64,000 bases of DNA, from NCBI GenBank assembly GCA_009809945.1, contig WTPW01000311.1, positions 411,920 through 475,919 on the forward strand, read 5' to 3'. The position numbers and the translations under genes are program-made. Shown here one piece after another: positions 20,542 through 31,029 of this stretch. Under the pieces are notes generated by a model, which was not told the DNA's origin, searched no databases, and saw only the letters and a program-made list of their open reading frames with translations. Origin of the DNA: Gigaspora margarita. Taxonomy: Eukaryota > Glomeromycota > Glomeromycetes > Diversisporales > Gigasporaceae. How positions within the stretch are numbered: the stretch's first letter is position 1; each line of letters begins with the position of its first letter.

Positions 20542-21933
20542 ATGAAAACATTACCTCTTGAATGCTACTATATAATATTTAACAACCTTCATCATGATCA
20601 TAAAAGCTTATTTTCGTGTGCACTTGTAAACCGTCAATGGTGTAGAATTATTATACCAATATTGTGGAGCGAACCAGAACATTATTTTAAAGATCAAAGA
20701 CTTATATCAATACTTCTTTTAACGTTAAATACTGAAGAGAAAGCTTTATTAATTCCGTTCAAAATTATATTTCCAAATAATCCCAAGCCATTGTTTGAAT
20801 ATACAAGTTATATCACATCTGTTAGCAGCCATTTATCTGAAGGAGTTAAAAATTGGCTTGGATATAAAAACGAACGTGAGCTTAAATATGCCGTTGAAAG
20901 TTCTTTTGTTGCAATGTTTCTACGAACTAGCAAGAATCTTAAACATTTAAATCTTAATGAAGTTATTTGCAATCAAATAGTATTTGAAAATCTTTACAAA
21001 AATACTACAGTTACTTCTATGAATTTACATATTGGTGGCTTTAAATCCAAAGTGATGGATATATTAGTAAAGTTTTTTAATAAGAATTTTACTCTGGCTG
21101 CTTTAAATCTTACTTCTAACCAACATAATTATGAAGGTGTGAAAATTCTATTAAAAACTCTTAACAAAAATACTGTCCTAAATTCTTTAGACCTTTATAA
21201 TAATATGATTGGTACTGAAGGTGGGAAAGAATTGGCAAAGTTTCTTTGCAAGAATACCACTCTGACTTCTTTAAGTCTTGTTAGTAATAATCTTCGTTCA
21301 GAAGGAGGAAAAGTATTGGCAGATGCACTTTGCAACAACACCACGCTTACTTCTTTGAATCTTGGTTGGAATAATCTTGGGTCTGAAGGAGGAAAAGCAT
21401 TAGCAGATTCACTTTACAAAAACACAACACTAACTTCTCTGAATCTTTATTGGAATAATCTTGGACCAGAAGGAGGAAAAGCATTTGCTGATGCACTCTG
21501 TAAGAATACCACTTTGACTTCTTTGAATCTCTTATCTAATAATCTTGGTTCAGAAGGAGGAAAAGCATTAGCGAATGCACTTTGCAAGAACTCTACGTTG
21601 ACTTTCTTGGATCTTGGTTGGAATAAGATTGGATCAGAAGGAGGGAAAGCATTAGCAGGTGCACTTTGTATGAATACAACGTTGTCCTCTCTGGATATTA
21701 GTGATAACGATATTGGATCAAAAGAAGGAAAAGCATTAGCAGTTGCACTTTGCATGAACACCTCGTTGACCACTCTGAATCTTAGTTTTAATAATCTCGA
21801 ATCAGAAGGCGGAAAAGCATTGGCAGAGGCACTTCTCAAGAACACCACGCTTGCTTATTTAAATATTCGATCCATAGGTGTTAAATTGTTAAATTTAAAG
21901 TTATATAGTCAAAATATAGAAATAGTACAATAA
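20542..21933 (+). CDS. F-box/RNI-type leucine-rich-repeat protein, 463 aa
   Basis: F-box at residues 3-44 (LPLECYYIIFNNL, LVNRQWCRIIIPILW), then the family linker with FEYTSYITSV and MFLRTSKNLKHL. About eleven RNI-type LRRs follow (for example NTTLTSLNLGWNNLGSEGGK). The short C-terminal tail ends NIEIVQ, like NIEILQ in the neighbour. Closest relative in the window: the gene at 17941-19335. The likely role is as an SCF-type ubiquitin-ligase adaptor, inferred. The promoter keeps ATAAAAG and ACTAAAATTTTT but lacks the TACG repeats of its twin, so expression may differ. It is intact, intronless and has uniform codon use. Confidence 0.94.
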   Translation: MKTLPLECYYIIFNNLHHDHKSLFSCALVNRQWCRIIIPILWSEPEHYFKDQRLISILLLTLNTEEKALLIPFKIIFPNNPKPLFEYTSYITSVSSHLSEGVKNWLGYKNERELKYAVESSFVAMFLRTSKNLKHLNLNEVICNQIVFENLYKNTTVTSMNLHIGGFKSKVMDILVKFFNKNFTLAALNLTSNQHNYEGVKILLKTLNKNTVLNSLDLYNNMIGTEGGKELAKFLCKNTTLTSLSLVSNNLRSEGGKVLADALCNNTTLTSLNLGWNNLGSEGGKALADSLYKNTTLTSLNLYWNNLGPEGGKAFADALCKNTTLTSLNLLSNNLGSEGGKALANALCKNSTLTFLDLGWNKIGSEGGKALAGALCMNTTLSSLDISDNDIGSKEGKALAVALCMNTSLTTLNLSFNNLESEGGKALAEALLKNTTLAYLNIRSIGVKLLNLKLYSQNIEIVQ

Positions 21934-22044
21934 ATGTAACAAATAAAATAAGTTTATTATACTTTAAATATAAACCAGTAATTATTAATAAAAAAATATC
22001 ATCAATGCAAAGGTTATAAATAAATTAAATTTAAAAATTATGTA

Positions 22045-22148
22045 CCGTAAAATCTCGAAATAGTTATTTCGAATCTTGGCCCGAATTAAGCTTAATTCGG
22101 GCCGAATTGTGTAATTTCACCCCTGCGCGTTATTTCGAGATTTTACGG
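22045..22148. mobile_element. TA-flanked MITE, CCGTAAAATCTCGAAATA ends
   Basis: CCGTAAAATCTCGAAATA and TATTTCGAGATTTTACGG are perfect inverted ends of a 104-base element. TA flanks both sides (22043-22044, 22149-22150). The middle has GGCCCGAATTAAGC / GCTTAATTCGGGCC, making almost the whole element palindromic. Tc1/mariner-type MITE. Confidence 0.85.
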
Positions 22149-22150
22149 TA

Positions 22151-24692
22151 AGCCAAATAAACGCAAACAAATACGAAATAAAAGAAGAAAACTCGTGTTG
22201 TATCTAAATTTAAACACAACTATTTGTAAGTCAAACCAAAATTTAGGTAAATTATAAGAAATTCCGAATTCTCTTAAACATAATTAATATTTCAAACCTT
22301 TAAAAAATAAATGGTTTGATTTACTTATAATATTATATATATTATTATATATTTAACATATATGTAATTATTTATGAGAATCTTTATTATGTAGGTGGAT
22401 ACAGGATACTTGGAGATTTTGAATCAACTTAAGCTGATTCTAAATTCATTTAAATCTTAAAAATGAACCAAAAACTAAATTTTATAACAAAAATATACTA
22501 CTGAACACAATCGAATATCTATTAACATCTTAGGTGAAACCTATAGTCATGCATTTTACTAAAACGTTTAAATATCTAATTAGTAGCTGCGCGACGCAGT
22601 CGCACTAAACCAGAAATTGATGAATAGAAGTCTAATTCAAAATGTTGACAACTCTGATACAGAATAGTTATATCTTGTATCGAATTCAGAAATAAATATA
22701 CTCGATTAAATACAGCATAATAGTATTGATATGAGATGCTATAAAACAAAAAGGAGATTTCATAATATCTTAATGGAATTTGCAAATTTGCACATTTTAC
22801 TGTATACTTATCATGTACATTATTCAAATTTTTATAGCTACATGCTATGTATTCATGCTAATTGTAAAGCTTTTAATATTTCTAATCCAGTGATAATAAA
22901 ACAAACTATCAATTATGTATTTATATGACAATGTGAACTGCAGTACTTGATCAAAGTCTAAGTATACTTGCACCCAAATCCCAAATATTTAATATTTTTA
23001 CCAATAACAAAGATTAGAATATTGAATACTTCTTTTTTATGATAACATCCTTTTTATAATATTGTTTATTTTGATTATATGCAAATATAAACTAAATTTA
23101 GGAATTTGACAACTTTGATCTTGTAACTTCTGATAATGTTTATCAAACTCCAAAAGTAAAGCAACAAAATTTTCTACAAATTGTTTATCTACAGTTATTT
23201 AACTATATATAGTTTTTTTTGCAATATGCTTAAACCATTATTATATAGTTTATTATATCTAGAATTGCCAGATTTTGGTGGAGAAAGAAATCACTGTGCA
23301 AAATGTATTTAATTGATTACTAGAATTAGCAGATTTAATTGATTTATTATATGTATGTTATATTATTTTTATTCTTTTAACATAATGCTAAATTATTTTT
23401 AGCTTCTAATACAAAAGTATAATAATGGTTTTTTCTATACAATAAATTTAACTTTAACTATCTAATAGCTTTTGTATTCACTATTAGCTTGTTGTAAATG
23501 TTTTTGAAATATAAGATAATCATCCATTTTCAAACAAAATGTTTGATTATTGTAAATGGGTTTGAGATACATGTTTAACTGTTACAAATATATATATATA
23601 TATCATTAAAAGTAATTTAAAGTATGTATATTTATGTTTAAAACTCTCATTATAATGATTAAAAAACTAATATAAAAAACCTATTTATAACTAGAAATAT
23701 AACTGTTCAAGTAATCTATTGTTTTTATTTCAGATTAGAAATAACTATTTTACTTTTCTACTATCAATTCTAGCTTATATCAATATGAGTAAGATAAAAT
23801 AAATCTTACAATTGTTTATAATTTCATTTTAGAAAATACACTAAAGCAGTGATATATATTTCAACTGTTCAAAGCTATTTTTGGTCTTGTTTATATTCAA
23901 AATATCCAAATGTCCAAGATTGTCAAAAGCTTGTTTAAACTTTAATAATTAATCAATTTATCTAAAAAATATATGATTAAATATTTTTTTAGATGCTAAA
24001 CACACTCCAATTAAAATTAAAATAGGTTATCTTAATAAAATTTTAAGTAATTTTACTTTATTTAATTGTTCAAAATTGTTTAAAATTGTCTATATACATC
24101 ATTGCACTAAAGCATTATATTCAAAATAGATAGTATTAAAAAAGAATAAATATTTCTATATGAGGGTGAGTAAATAGAAAAGGAATAAATTATTTTTAGT
24201 AAATTTATTTTAATTTTTAAATTAAAATATTTTGATAACTACTTAACCAATTTTAATAAAAATTTTTATTTTAATATTAGGATTATCTAAAATTTAAATA
24301 AAATTTTTTTAGATTTAACAAAATTGTTACTAAAATATTTAAGCTCATGTTAAAAAAACTTTTAATTGGAAAAAATTTATTTCTTTTTTATTAACTCATC
24401 TCTATATACTATTAATATAATAATATCCTTCATATCCTTTAAACTATATTTCAGCAAATTTGTTTTAGAGCTTTTATAAATATTACAATTTTTTAAATAA
24501 AATAAAATTATATTTAGAATATAGGATATACTTTATTTATAAAATATTTAGTTTAAAATATATTTTAACTTTATAAAAAAATTTTTTAAAATTATTAATA
24601 AAATTCAAAACAATAAAGTTTAAGTTTTTGTCTTAAAATTTTTTACCTTAAAATTTTTTTAGATTTCTTAAATTTATATATCTCTCTCTATA
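22151..24692. other. AT-rich intergenic region
   Basis: 22385-22540 repeats the 3' flank of the gene at 17941. A hairpin-bearing motif AGTAGCTGCGCGACGCAGTC lies at 22586-22610; it resembles motifs at about 501, 1735 and 5822. From about 22900 the DNA becomes very AT-rich and no genes are seen. A (TA)n tract lies near 23590. Confidence 0.5.
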
Positions 24693-25188
24693 CAGTTAGA
24701 CCTCTCTAAATGCATGCTATATGAAATCCTCTTTAAATGCATACTTCTGCATGGTCCCAAGTAATATAATAATTATAGACTTTGATCTCTCTAAATGCAC
24801 ATCCTCTATAAATGTACATTTTTTGAAATTATTTACTATAGTTCTGAGGGCATGCTTTTAGAAAGGTCTAATGATTGGTGCCATAATTCAAACTCAGAAT
24901 GTAATAATGTAATAATTATTATTACAAAAAGCAGTATTTGTGAATACATTTATTTTATATAATAAATATTATTGCATATAATAATGTTTTAATAAGTAAT
25001 AATTATTATTACAAGTACTAATTATTATTACAAGTAATAATTATTGTTACAAGTAATAATTATTATTATAAAGTAAGAAGTTTTTATTATATAATTAGTT
25101 TTTAAAAAACCTCATATAAAAAATATGTAATAAATATAATTGTAATAACTAGCTAATTATAGCGCCATAATTTAGAGAGGTCTAACTG
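24693..25188. mobile_element. Pogo/Tigger-type MITE, CAGTTAGACCTCTC ends
   Basis: CAGTTAGACCTCTCTAAAT and ATTTAGAGAGGTCTAACTG are perfect inverted ends of a 496-base element, with TA duplicated at 24691-24692 and 25189-25190. CAGT termini with TA targets are characteristic of pogo-like Tc1/mariner elements. The interior has a second CTCTCTAAATGCA near the 5' end and an AATAATTATT tandem tract at 24985-25060. A pogo-type transposase relic is at 62400-63810. Confidence 0.85.
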
Positions 25189-25633
25189 TATACATAATAT
25201 CTTTGCTTCTAATACAAGTCTTGGTTTTTACAAATAAATTACTAAAGATACAATAATAAAAGTTGTTATTCTTTATATAAGCTATAATTTTGTATTAAGA
25301 ACTATGAATCTAAAACTAATATTTATAAAGTTTTTGAAAATTAGAAAATAATTTGTTTAGCTAAAGATTTTTTCTAAATTTGTTTATTTTTTAGCATATA
25401 ACAACTTAAACTTTTTTGTAATACAGTATAATATTAAATACTGCTATAATATAATCTTTATTTTTAAATATTATCAAAAAATTTTTAATTAAATATTTTA
25501 AGTTTTGAAAAATAGGTTTAAATATATTCATAGCAATTTTTTAGTCATATTTGTCTGGACTTGCTTAAATTTAATAGAAAATATTATATATATCTATATA
25601 TAGACTTAGTAAAAAAGAAAAAAATAGTAAAAG
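25189..25633. other. Intergenic, very AT-rich
   Basis: Nothing recognisable between the pogo MITE and the SINE. Confidence 0.5.
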
Positions 25634-26190
25634 GACCTGCAAGCTGATAGTATAGCGGTTATGCTTCCAGGTTGGAAATCAAAAGGTTCCCAGTTCAAAT
25701 CCTCCCAGAGATGAAATGGTAAAAACCCAGCCAGTTAGAGAACTGAAACACCAAGGGAAGACAGGGACCCAGAACATCAATTGACAGGCTTAATTGGGTA
25801 GCTGCCATTGTCAAATTTGTGGCAGTGAAGCAAAAAGAGTTAGAACCTGATTTGGAATAACTGAAGTCACAAGACAAAAGATGAGACTTAAGTTTAATTA
25901 ACAATACGACATGAACTTATGGTGCAATTCAGCTAAGAGGTAAAATTCCCTAGCTGCTCTTACCTGCCTATTCCAGTAGTTGATGCAGGGCACTGTCACT
26001 AGGGCCAATAAGATATATTATGAATAATGCTGATCCTAGTCATACACTTTCCAAAGGTGTCCCTATATATGGTAATATTGGTTAAGGCATAGAAGTTAGA
26101 GTTCAAGATGGGAACTTGTGGTGGATTGCCAATAAACTGTAGTTAAAGGGCATGGATATGGTATGAGGTGTACTGAAGGAAAAAAAAAAA
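25634..26190 (+). mobile_element. tRNA-derived SINE, family X
   Basis: The head resembles a tRNA. TAGTATAGCGGTTATGC matches a pol III A box region (as in tRNA-Asp/Gly/Glu). CAGTTCAAATCC, 45-50 bases on, matches a B box. A body of about 480 bases and an A tract of about 12 follow. AGTAAAAG flanks both ends (25626-25633, 26190-26197). The body shares AGAGAACTG and GGGACCCAG(A/G)ACATCAA with the SINE at 26482-27035, although the heads differ. Pol III transcription is inferred from the boxes. Confidence 0.75.
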
Positions 26191-26481
26191 GTAAAAGTTA
26201 AAATTATAACTAGTATAGATTTTAATAAAGATAGTAAAACATAATTGATTAATTTAAAAATAAAAATATAAAATAAAAAGAAATAATATAAAATGCACCT
26301 ATAGTATTGTTAATATTGCTAAATTTTAGATTACAATTTAGTTTAAAATTTTTATATAATATATACTTAATATAAGACCCTAATTTTAGTTTTTATAAGA
26401 TTTTTGGAGGACTTGACATTTTTTACTTAGAGTGCCTAATTCTGATTACTTAGCATATTTTTGAAAAATAACATCTAAAGT

Positions 26482-27035
26482 TCCATGGCCAATAGCACAA
26501 TGGTTAGTACTCTGGGGTTGCACTTGCAAGATCACCAGTTTGAGTCTAGTGTATGACAAAATCCATGCCAGGGTCACGATAGTAATAATTCACGATGAGG
26601 AGTTGCACATCTTTCCCATTTCTAAACAATATAATACAACAGCAATGAGTTGTATGATATAGCTACTAGGTCATAGGACATCCAGAAAAGGAAATAATCC
26701 AACAAAAAACGTCATAAGCATAAGGACCATCCACTATAAAAAGATAATATGAACATTAAACATTAAAAAAAGGATGATCTGGCTAGTGGGTCATGTGAGC
26801 TAGAGAACTGCGGACCTGATAACAAGGTCCTACACTACAGGGCCAGGGACCCAGGACATCAAATGATGGACTTAGCAAGCATGAGTAATCCCTCAAGTAC
26901 AGTAATGAAATTAGGGGCCACATGCCATTTCAGTGACCTCCGGTGAAGCAATAAATCTGGCCTCAGGATAACAGTATCCTGGGTGGCTAAATCCTCAAAA
27001 AGATAGGTGGAGAAAGAAAAAACATAAAAAAAAAT
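26482..27035 (+). mobile_element. tRNA-derived SINE, family Y (shares body with family X)
   Basis: The head TAGCACAATGGTTAGTACTC fits an A box, and CAGTTTGAGTCT fits a degraded B box about 40 bases on. An internal A-rich stretch near 26763-26770 divides the element into two parts, so it may be dimeric. The second part has AGAGAACTG and GGGACCCAGGACATCAA in common with family X. The tail is A-rich. AACATCTAAAGT (26470-26481) and AGCATCTATAGT (27036-27047) agree at 10 of 12 positions, consistent with an old target duplication. Confidence 0.7.
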
Positions 27036-27047
27036 AGCATCTATAGT

Positions 27048-28936
27048 ATTAAACACCTATGGTGCTAAAAATAAAAATTAGATTATAAAAATTATATTTT
27101 ACTAAAATACACCTATGGTGTTTACACCATGTTACACAAAACTATTAGAATAGCCAATCAAGATTTAAGATCAGGTGTAATTTAAATTTTCATTTTTTTG
27201 TTTATTTTTTAAAAAAACATTTATATCTCAAAATTTTGTTTATAAAACCACTTTTGGAGAATTAATAAAAAAATTTTTTACTAAATTTTGTATATACTAA
27301 TGCCCTGATAAAATTCCAGGCCTTACCCTAATCCTAAAGTAATTAAAATTTATTTTTTGTTTATAAAAATTTATTTTTTGTTTATAAAAATTTATTTTTT
27401 TGTTTTGTTATACAGATTTGCAAACCTAATTTTACCTACAGTGGTAAAACACCATAAGTGTGTTTTATAGTAATTGAAAATTATTATTATTATTATTTAT
27501 AGAATTTTTATTTCTATTATTAACTAAAGGTTCCTATTTTGATTTAAAAAAGTATTGTGACTATTATTAAAATTACAGTTATCTTCTTACATAATTATTT
27601 CTATACAGTAATATTTATAATTTTTATATAATATGATTATATAGAATATCTTTATATAGTTATATCTCAAAACTATTACAGATGGTTATGTACCCAATTA
27701 TATAATTGTATGCAGAGATAATTATATTAGTATTTGAGAAAAAAAAGCTATATGGGAGTGAATTGGTAGAAATGAGTCATATTTTTTCTATGTAAATTTT
27801 TTTAAACTTTAAACAAAAATAACTAACCAAAAATAGATCCAATTTAATAATTTTTTAAAATCAATTATAAAACTTGTAAAATTTATTTAAAAATTATTTT
27901 ACCAAAAATAGATCCAATTTAATAATTTTTTAAAATCAATTATAAAACTTGTAAAACTTATTTAAAAATTTTTTACCAAATTTGATTAAATTTTCACTAA
28001 ATTATATTTGTTTAAAAATTAAAAAAAAAATTCATTAAAAAATATATGGTGTATTTCTATTCACTTATCTCTATATGACTGTTTTTACTATAATTAAAAC
28101 AAACTATCTGCTATACTATGAAAATAAATTTTTAAAAAAATAACTTTTATTAATTTGACTAATAGTATTATTGAGAACTTTAGTCAACTTTTTAAGAGCA
28201 AGTCAGTCTGTTATATAGATTGAGAAGCAGTAGTTGAAAATCTATAAGTAATATAAAAAGAATTTTATTTATAGATATTTTCAAAAACTTTAACTTTATT
28301 AAAAATAGCTTGTAATAAATTTAGAGTAAAAGAAGCAATTGCTAAAACAATTCAAGATGCCATTTATTATGCAATAAATATTTGGATCTTAGCAGTATTG
28401 AAAGTTGAACTTCTATATAATAAAAGAGTTTAGTAATAATAGAGTAATAGGTGTTAATATTCTCAAAATGCTATTGTTTTCTTTGTATCAATTCAGTAAA
28501 CATTTACTCTTCAATACTTGTTTTTGAAATTCTACAATAAATTCAATATGGAAACTGTTATTAAAATTATATATATTTTCCTATTTTTTAATTTAATTGT
28601 AAAAATTTTGATTTTTTGGATTAACTAGCAGCAAGGCAGAAATTTTATAGGTAACAGCAACTTTATTGGCCTCAAAAACTTTTTACATTCTCTAATCACA
28701 TGATCAGTTCTTGATAACCTGTTGGTTTATTTAAAATATTTGGCCATATATTTATACATTAGAATGGAATATTGCTACTTAAATTTAAATTAAATTTAAA
28801 TCATTAAAATACCAAAGAATTTCAAACTAACTTAAGTCTGACTGCATTCAATTTAAGAGCAATACATCACAACATTATTTATGCATATTCTAGTTGTATA
28901 ATAATTTTGCCTTTTAAGTTTGTAGTGATTTTTTTC
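27048..28936. other. AT-rich intergenic with short tandem repeats
   Basis: No gene is seen. 27345-27404 has three copies of a 21-base unit (AAAATTTATTTTTTGTTTAT plus one base). The repeat at 27826-27975 is listed separately. Confidence 0.5.
27826..27975 (+). repeat. 75 bp tandem duplication
   Basis: ACCAAAAATAGATCCAATTT starts at 27826 and again at 27901, and the copies are almost identical. Confidence 0.85.
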
Positions 28937-28951
28937 AAATTTACACTTACA

Positions 28952-29969
28952 TAGGGTGTGGCGACATAGCGAAGTTGGAAAGTTGTCACCCCCCCAAGGA
29001 ATTTGTAACTCAGGTACAGGGTTCGAATCCCACTGGAGACGATTTTTGAAAATTATATCTGTGTTACAGTAACTGATCTTTGTCGATAAGTTGGGCCATA
29101 ATAAGGCCTGTAACTTGGGTTGCACCACCCCTCGGTGTATTCCGTTGATGTAGAAGATTCTAGATCTGTTACACAGGTTATTGGAATTGCATAATACCAA
29201 GAGAACTTGAAGATCGGAAACCCTTGGCAAGTCCCGAGCAGAGAGTAGCTGGGCTTTCGACAGTAATACGGAAAAGGAATCAGATGGTGTGTATGGGCCG
29301 GCCAGTACGCCTATGACAAGAGGGTTGGGATGACCCTACCAACTGGGCCGCCGGAGTCGCACCGGAGGAAAAGGACATGTGTTATGGCATCATGTACCAA
29401 GAGGAGGGAGTCCTTTCGGTTCTTAAAGCCGGGCTGACCGACCCTTCCGGGCCTATGGATTGGGAGCAGGCAGACAACAGGTCAGGAAAGCCAGAAGAGG
29501 AATGTGTACGTAGTGACTGGGGTTCAGTGAACTCTGCAAGGGCAGAAGTAGGTAATGGTAGCGTTTTAATGATTAGCACTGACTGCAAGTATATAGGTAA
29601 AGCTGTAGCGTAAGTTACTGAAGTGTAGATGATACCTGAGTGGGACAGGGGCCACTCTACCAGGTCTCTCACTGAGGATAAATTAGTTCTAAGGAGGTAG
29701 GAAAGTATCCAGATTGTGTTCTGGTGATACAAGATGGGATTGGCAGACAGCAATGATCAGAGGGTTTAAATAGGCAATGCCGGTATGCGGGTTGCAGATA
29801 TGACAGCTAGGGTAGGACCTTCGGGTGGCTACTTAAATAGGCAACCAAAAGTTGTGGGTGAGGCTAGTTGTACTCTCGTCAATGTACTATGTCGGGTATC
29901 CTCCATGTAGGTACCCATAATCTAAAATATCTTGAATAAAACCCTTACTCCCAAAGTGAGCACCTTAAC

Positions 29970-30002
<33 letters not shown>
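28952..30002 (+). mobile_element. Long (~1 kb) retroposon with tRNA-like head, poly-A tail and 15 bp target duplication
   Basis: The first about 90 bases look like a class II tRNA relic. The A-box-like TAGCGAAGTTGG is at 28967-28978, and a canonical B box, GGTTCGAATCC, is at 29020-29030. About 930 bases of notably GC-richer body follow, then 30 A residues. AAATTTACACTTACA is duplicated at 28937-28951 and 30000-30014. Just before the A tail, CAAAGTGAGCACCTTAACAT resembles the LINE 3' end CAAAGTCTCACCTTAAACAT (minus strand at about 56636-56655). The body has no recognised domain. The plus-strand frame at 29377-29613 (78 aa) and the opposite frame show no motif, so it appears non-coding. It is unusually long for a SINE. 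A composite of SINE head and other RNA, or a LINE with a tRNA head, is possible. Confidence 0.8.
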
Positions 30003-30005
<3 letters not shown>

Positions 30006-30014
30006 ACACTTACA

Positions 30015-31029
30015 ACTACACTTTATATTATCCTATTTTGTGATACTAACTATGAAGTTTCTCGTACTTGATACCAAATTTATTTTAAACCTATGTTCTG
30101 TTTCTTGATGTGCTGCACAAATTATTTTATAAAAATTTTCAATGTTGCATTCCTAAACGAATTTTAGCTTGATTAAGTATGTATAATTCCTTTGTTGTAC
30201 AAGTACAAAGAATTCTGGAAGTATTAACCATCCACTATTTGAATATTGGATTACGCTAAAAATTTGTGAATTCAAGCAAAATTTTTCTATAATAGAGTAA
30301 GCGTTATTGGCAGATATCTGTAATATACAATAAAAAGGTCTGGATTCATTGGTATATTTAGGCTCTCGTCATAGTAAAATGCCTAAAATTCTAATGTGTG
30401 GACACAGTCAAATGGTTGATTTAAAATAAAGTAATTTGTCAGACACTGGTTATAGTTACATCTATTCCTTTTTGATCAGATGGTCTTACGAGTTATGAAA
30501 TCATATCTTGCAAATTCATAAATCTTGAAAATTTTGAAGCACAGCAATTAAAGGACGATTTAAATATAACAAGTAAATAAATAAGGTCGATTCAAATATA
30601 ACGAATAAAAAAAGGTCGATTCAAATACTATATAATTAATAAGAAAAAGAAGATTGATTTATGTATTACGTATAAATAAAAAAAAATAATGCATGCAAAC
30701 TCTAAAAGAACTATTTTAATTTATTATCATTATTAATATCACCGTAATTATTACTACCATCAATAATAAGTTCGTAATTATTATGATTAGTAGCCTGTTA
30801 CATTTATTCTTATAATAAGCATTAAGAATAAATGACATACATCATTGGCCATGTTTAAATTAGACTCATCTTGGATTTTCTCTTTTGGTTACGTTAAATT
30901 AACAGTATACAGTACTTGCTTTTTATTAATAACTTACTGTATTACATTTAATAGTACTAGCACAACAGGTGGCACTTACGCGCCACCTATCTTATTTAAT
31001 GGTTAGTGAGTTACCAAACAATTGAGATA
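30015..31029. other. Intergenic
   Basis: 30552-30650 has three to four degenerate copies of a GGTCGATTCAAATATAACGA-like unit. A perfect short hairpin AGGTGGC...GCCACCT lies at 30966-30988. No genes. Confidence 0.5.

Noticed and set aside
25645..25710. Functional tRNA gene
   Set aside because: Has A- and B-box-like sequence but no convincing acceptor stem or anticodon arm, and it is followed by a SINE body and A tail. The same applies to 26489-26560 and 28957-29041.
29382..29753. 123-codon minus-strand frame and 78-codon plus-strand frame
   Set aside because: Both lie within the GC-rich body of the 1 kb retroposon. No motif was found, and overlapping opposite frames of this size are expected there.
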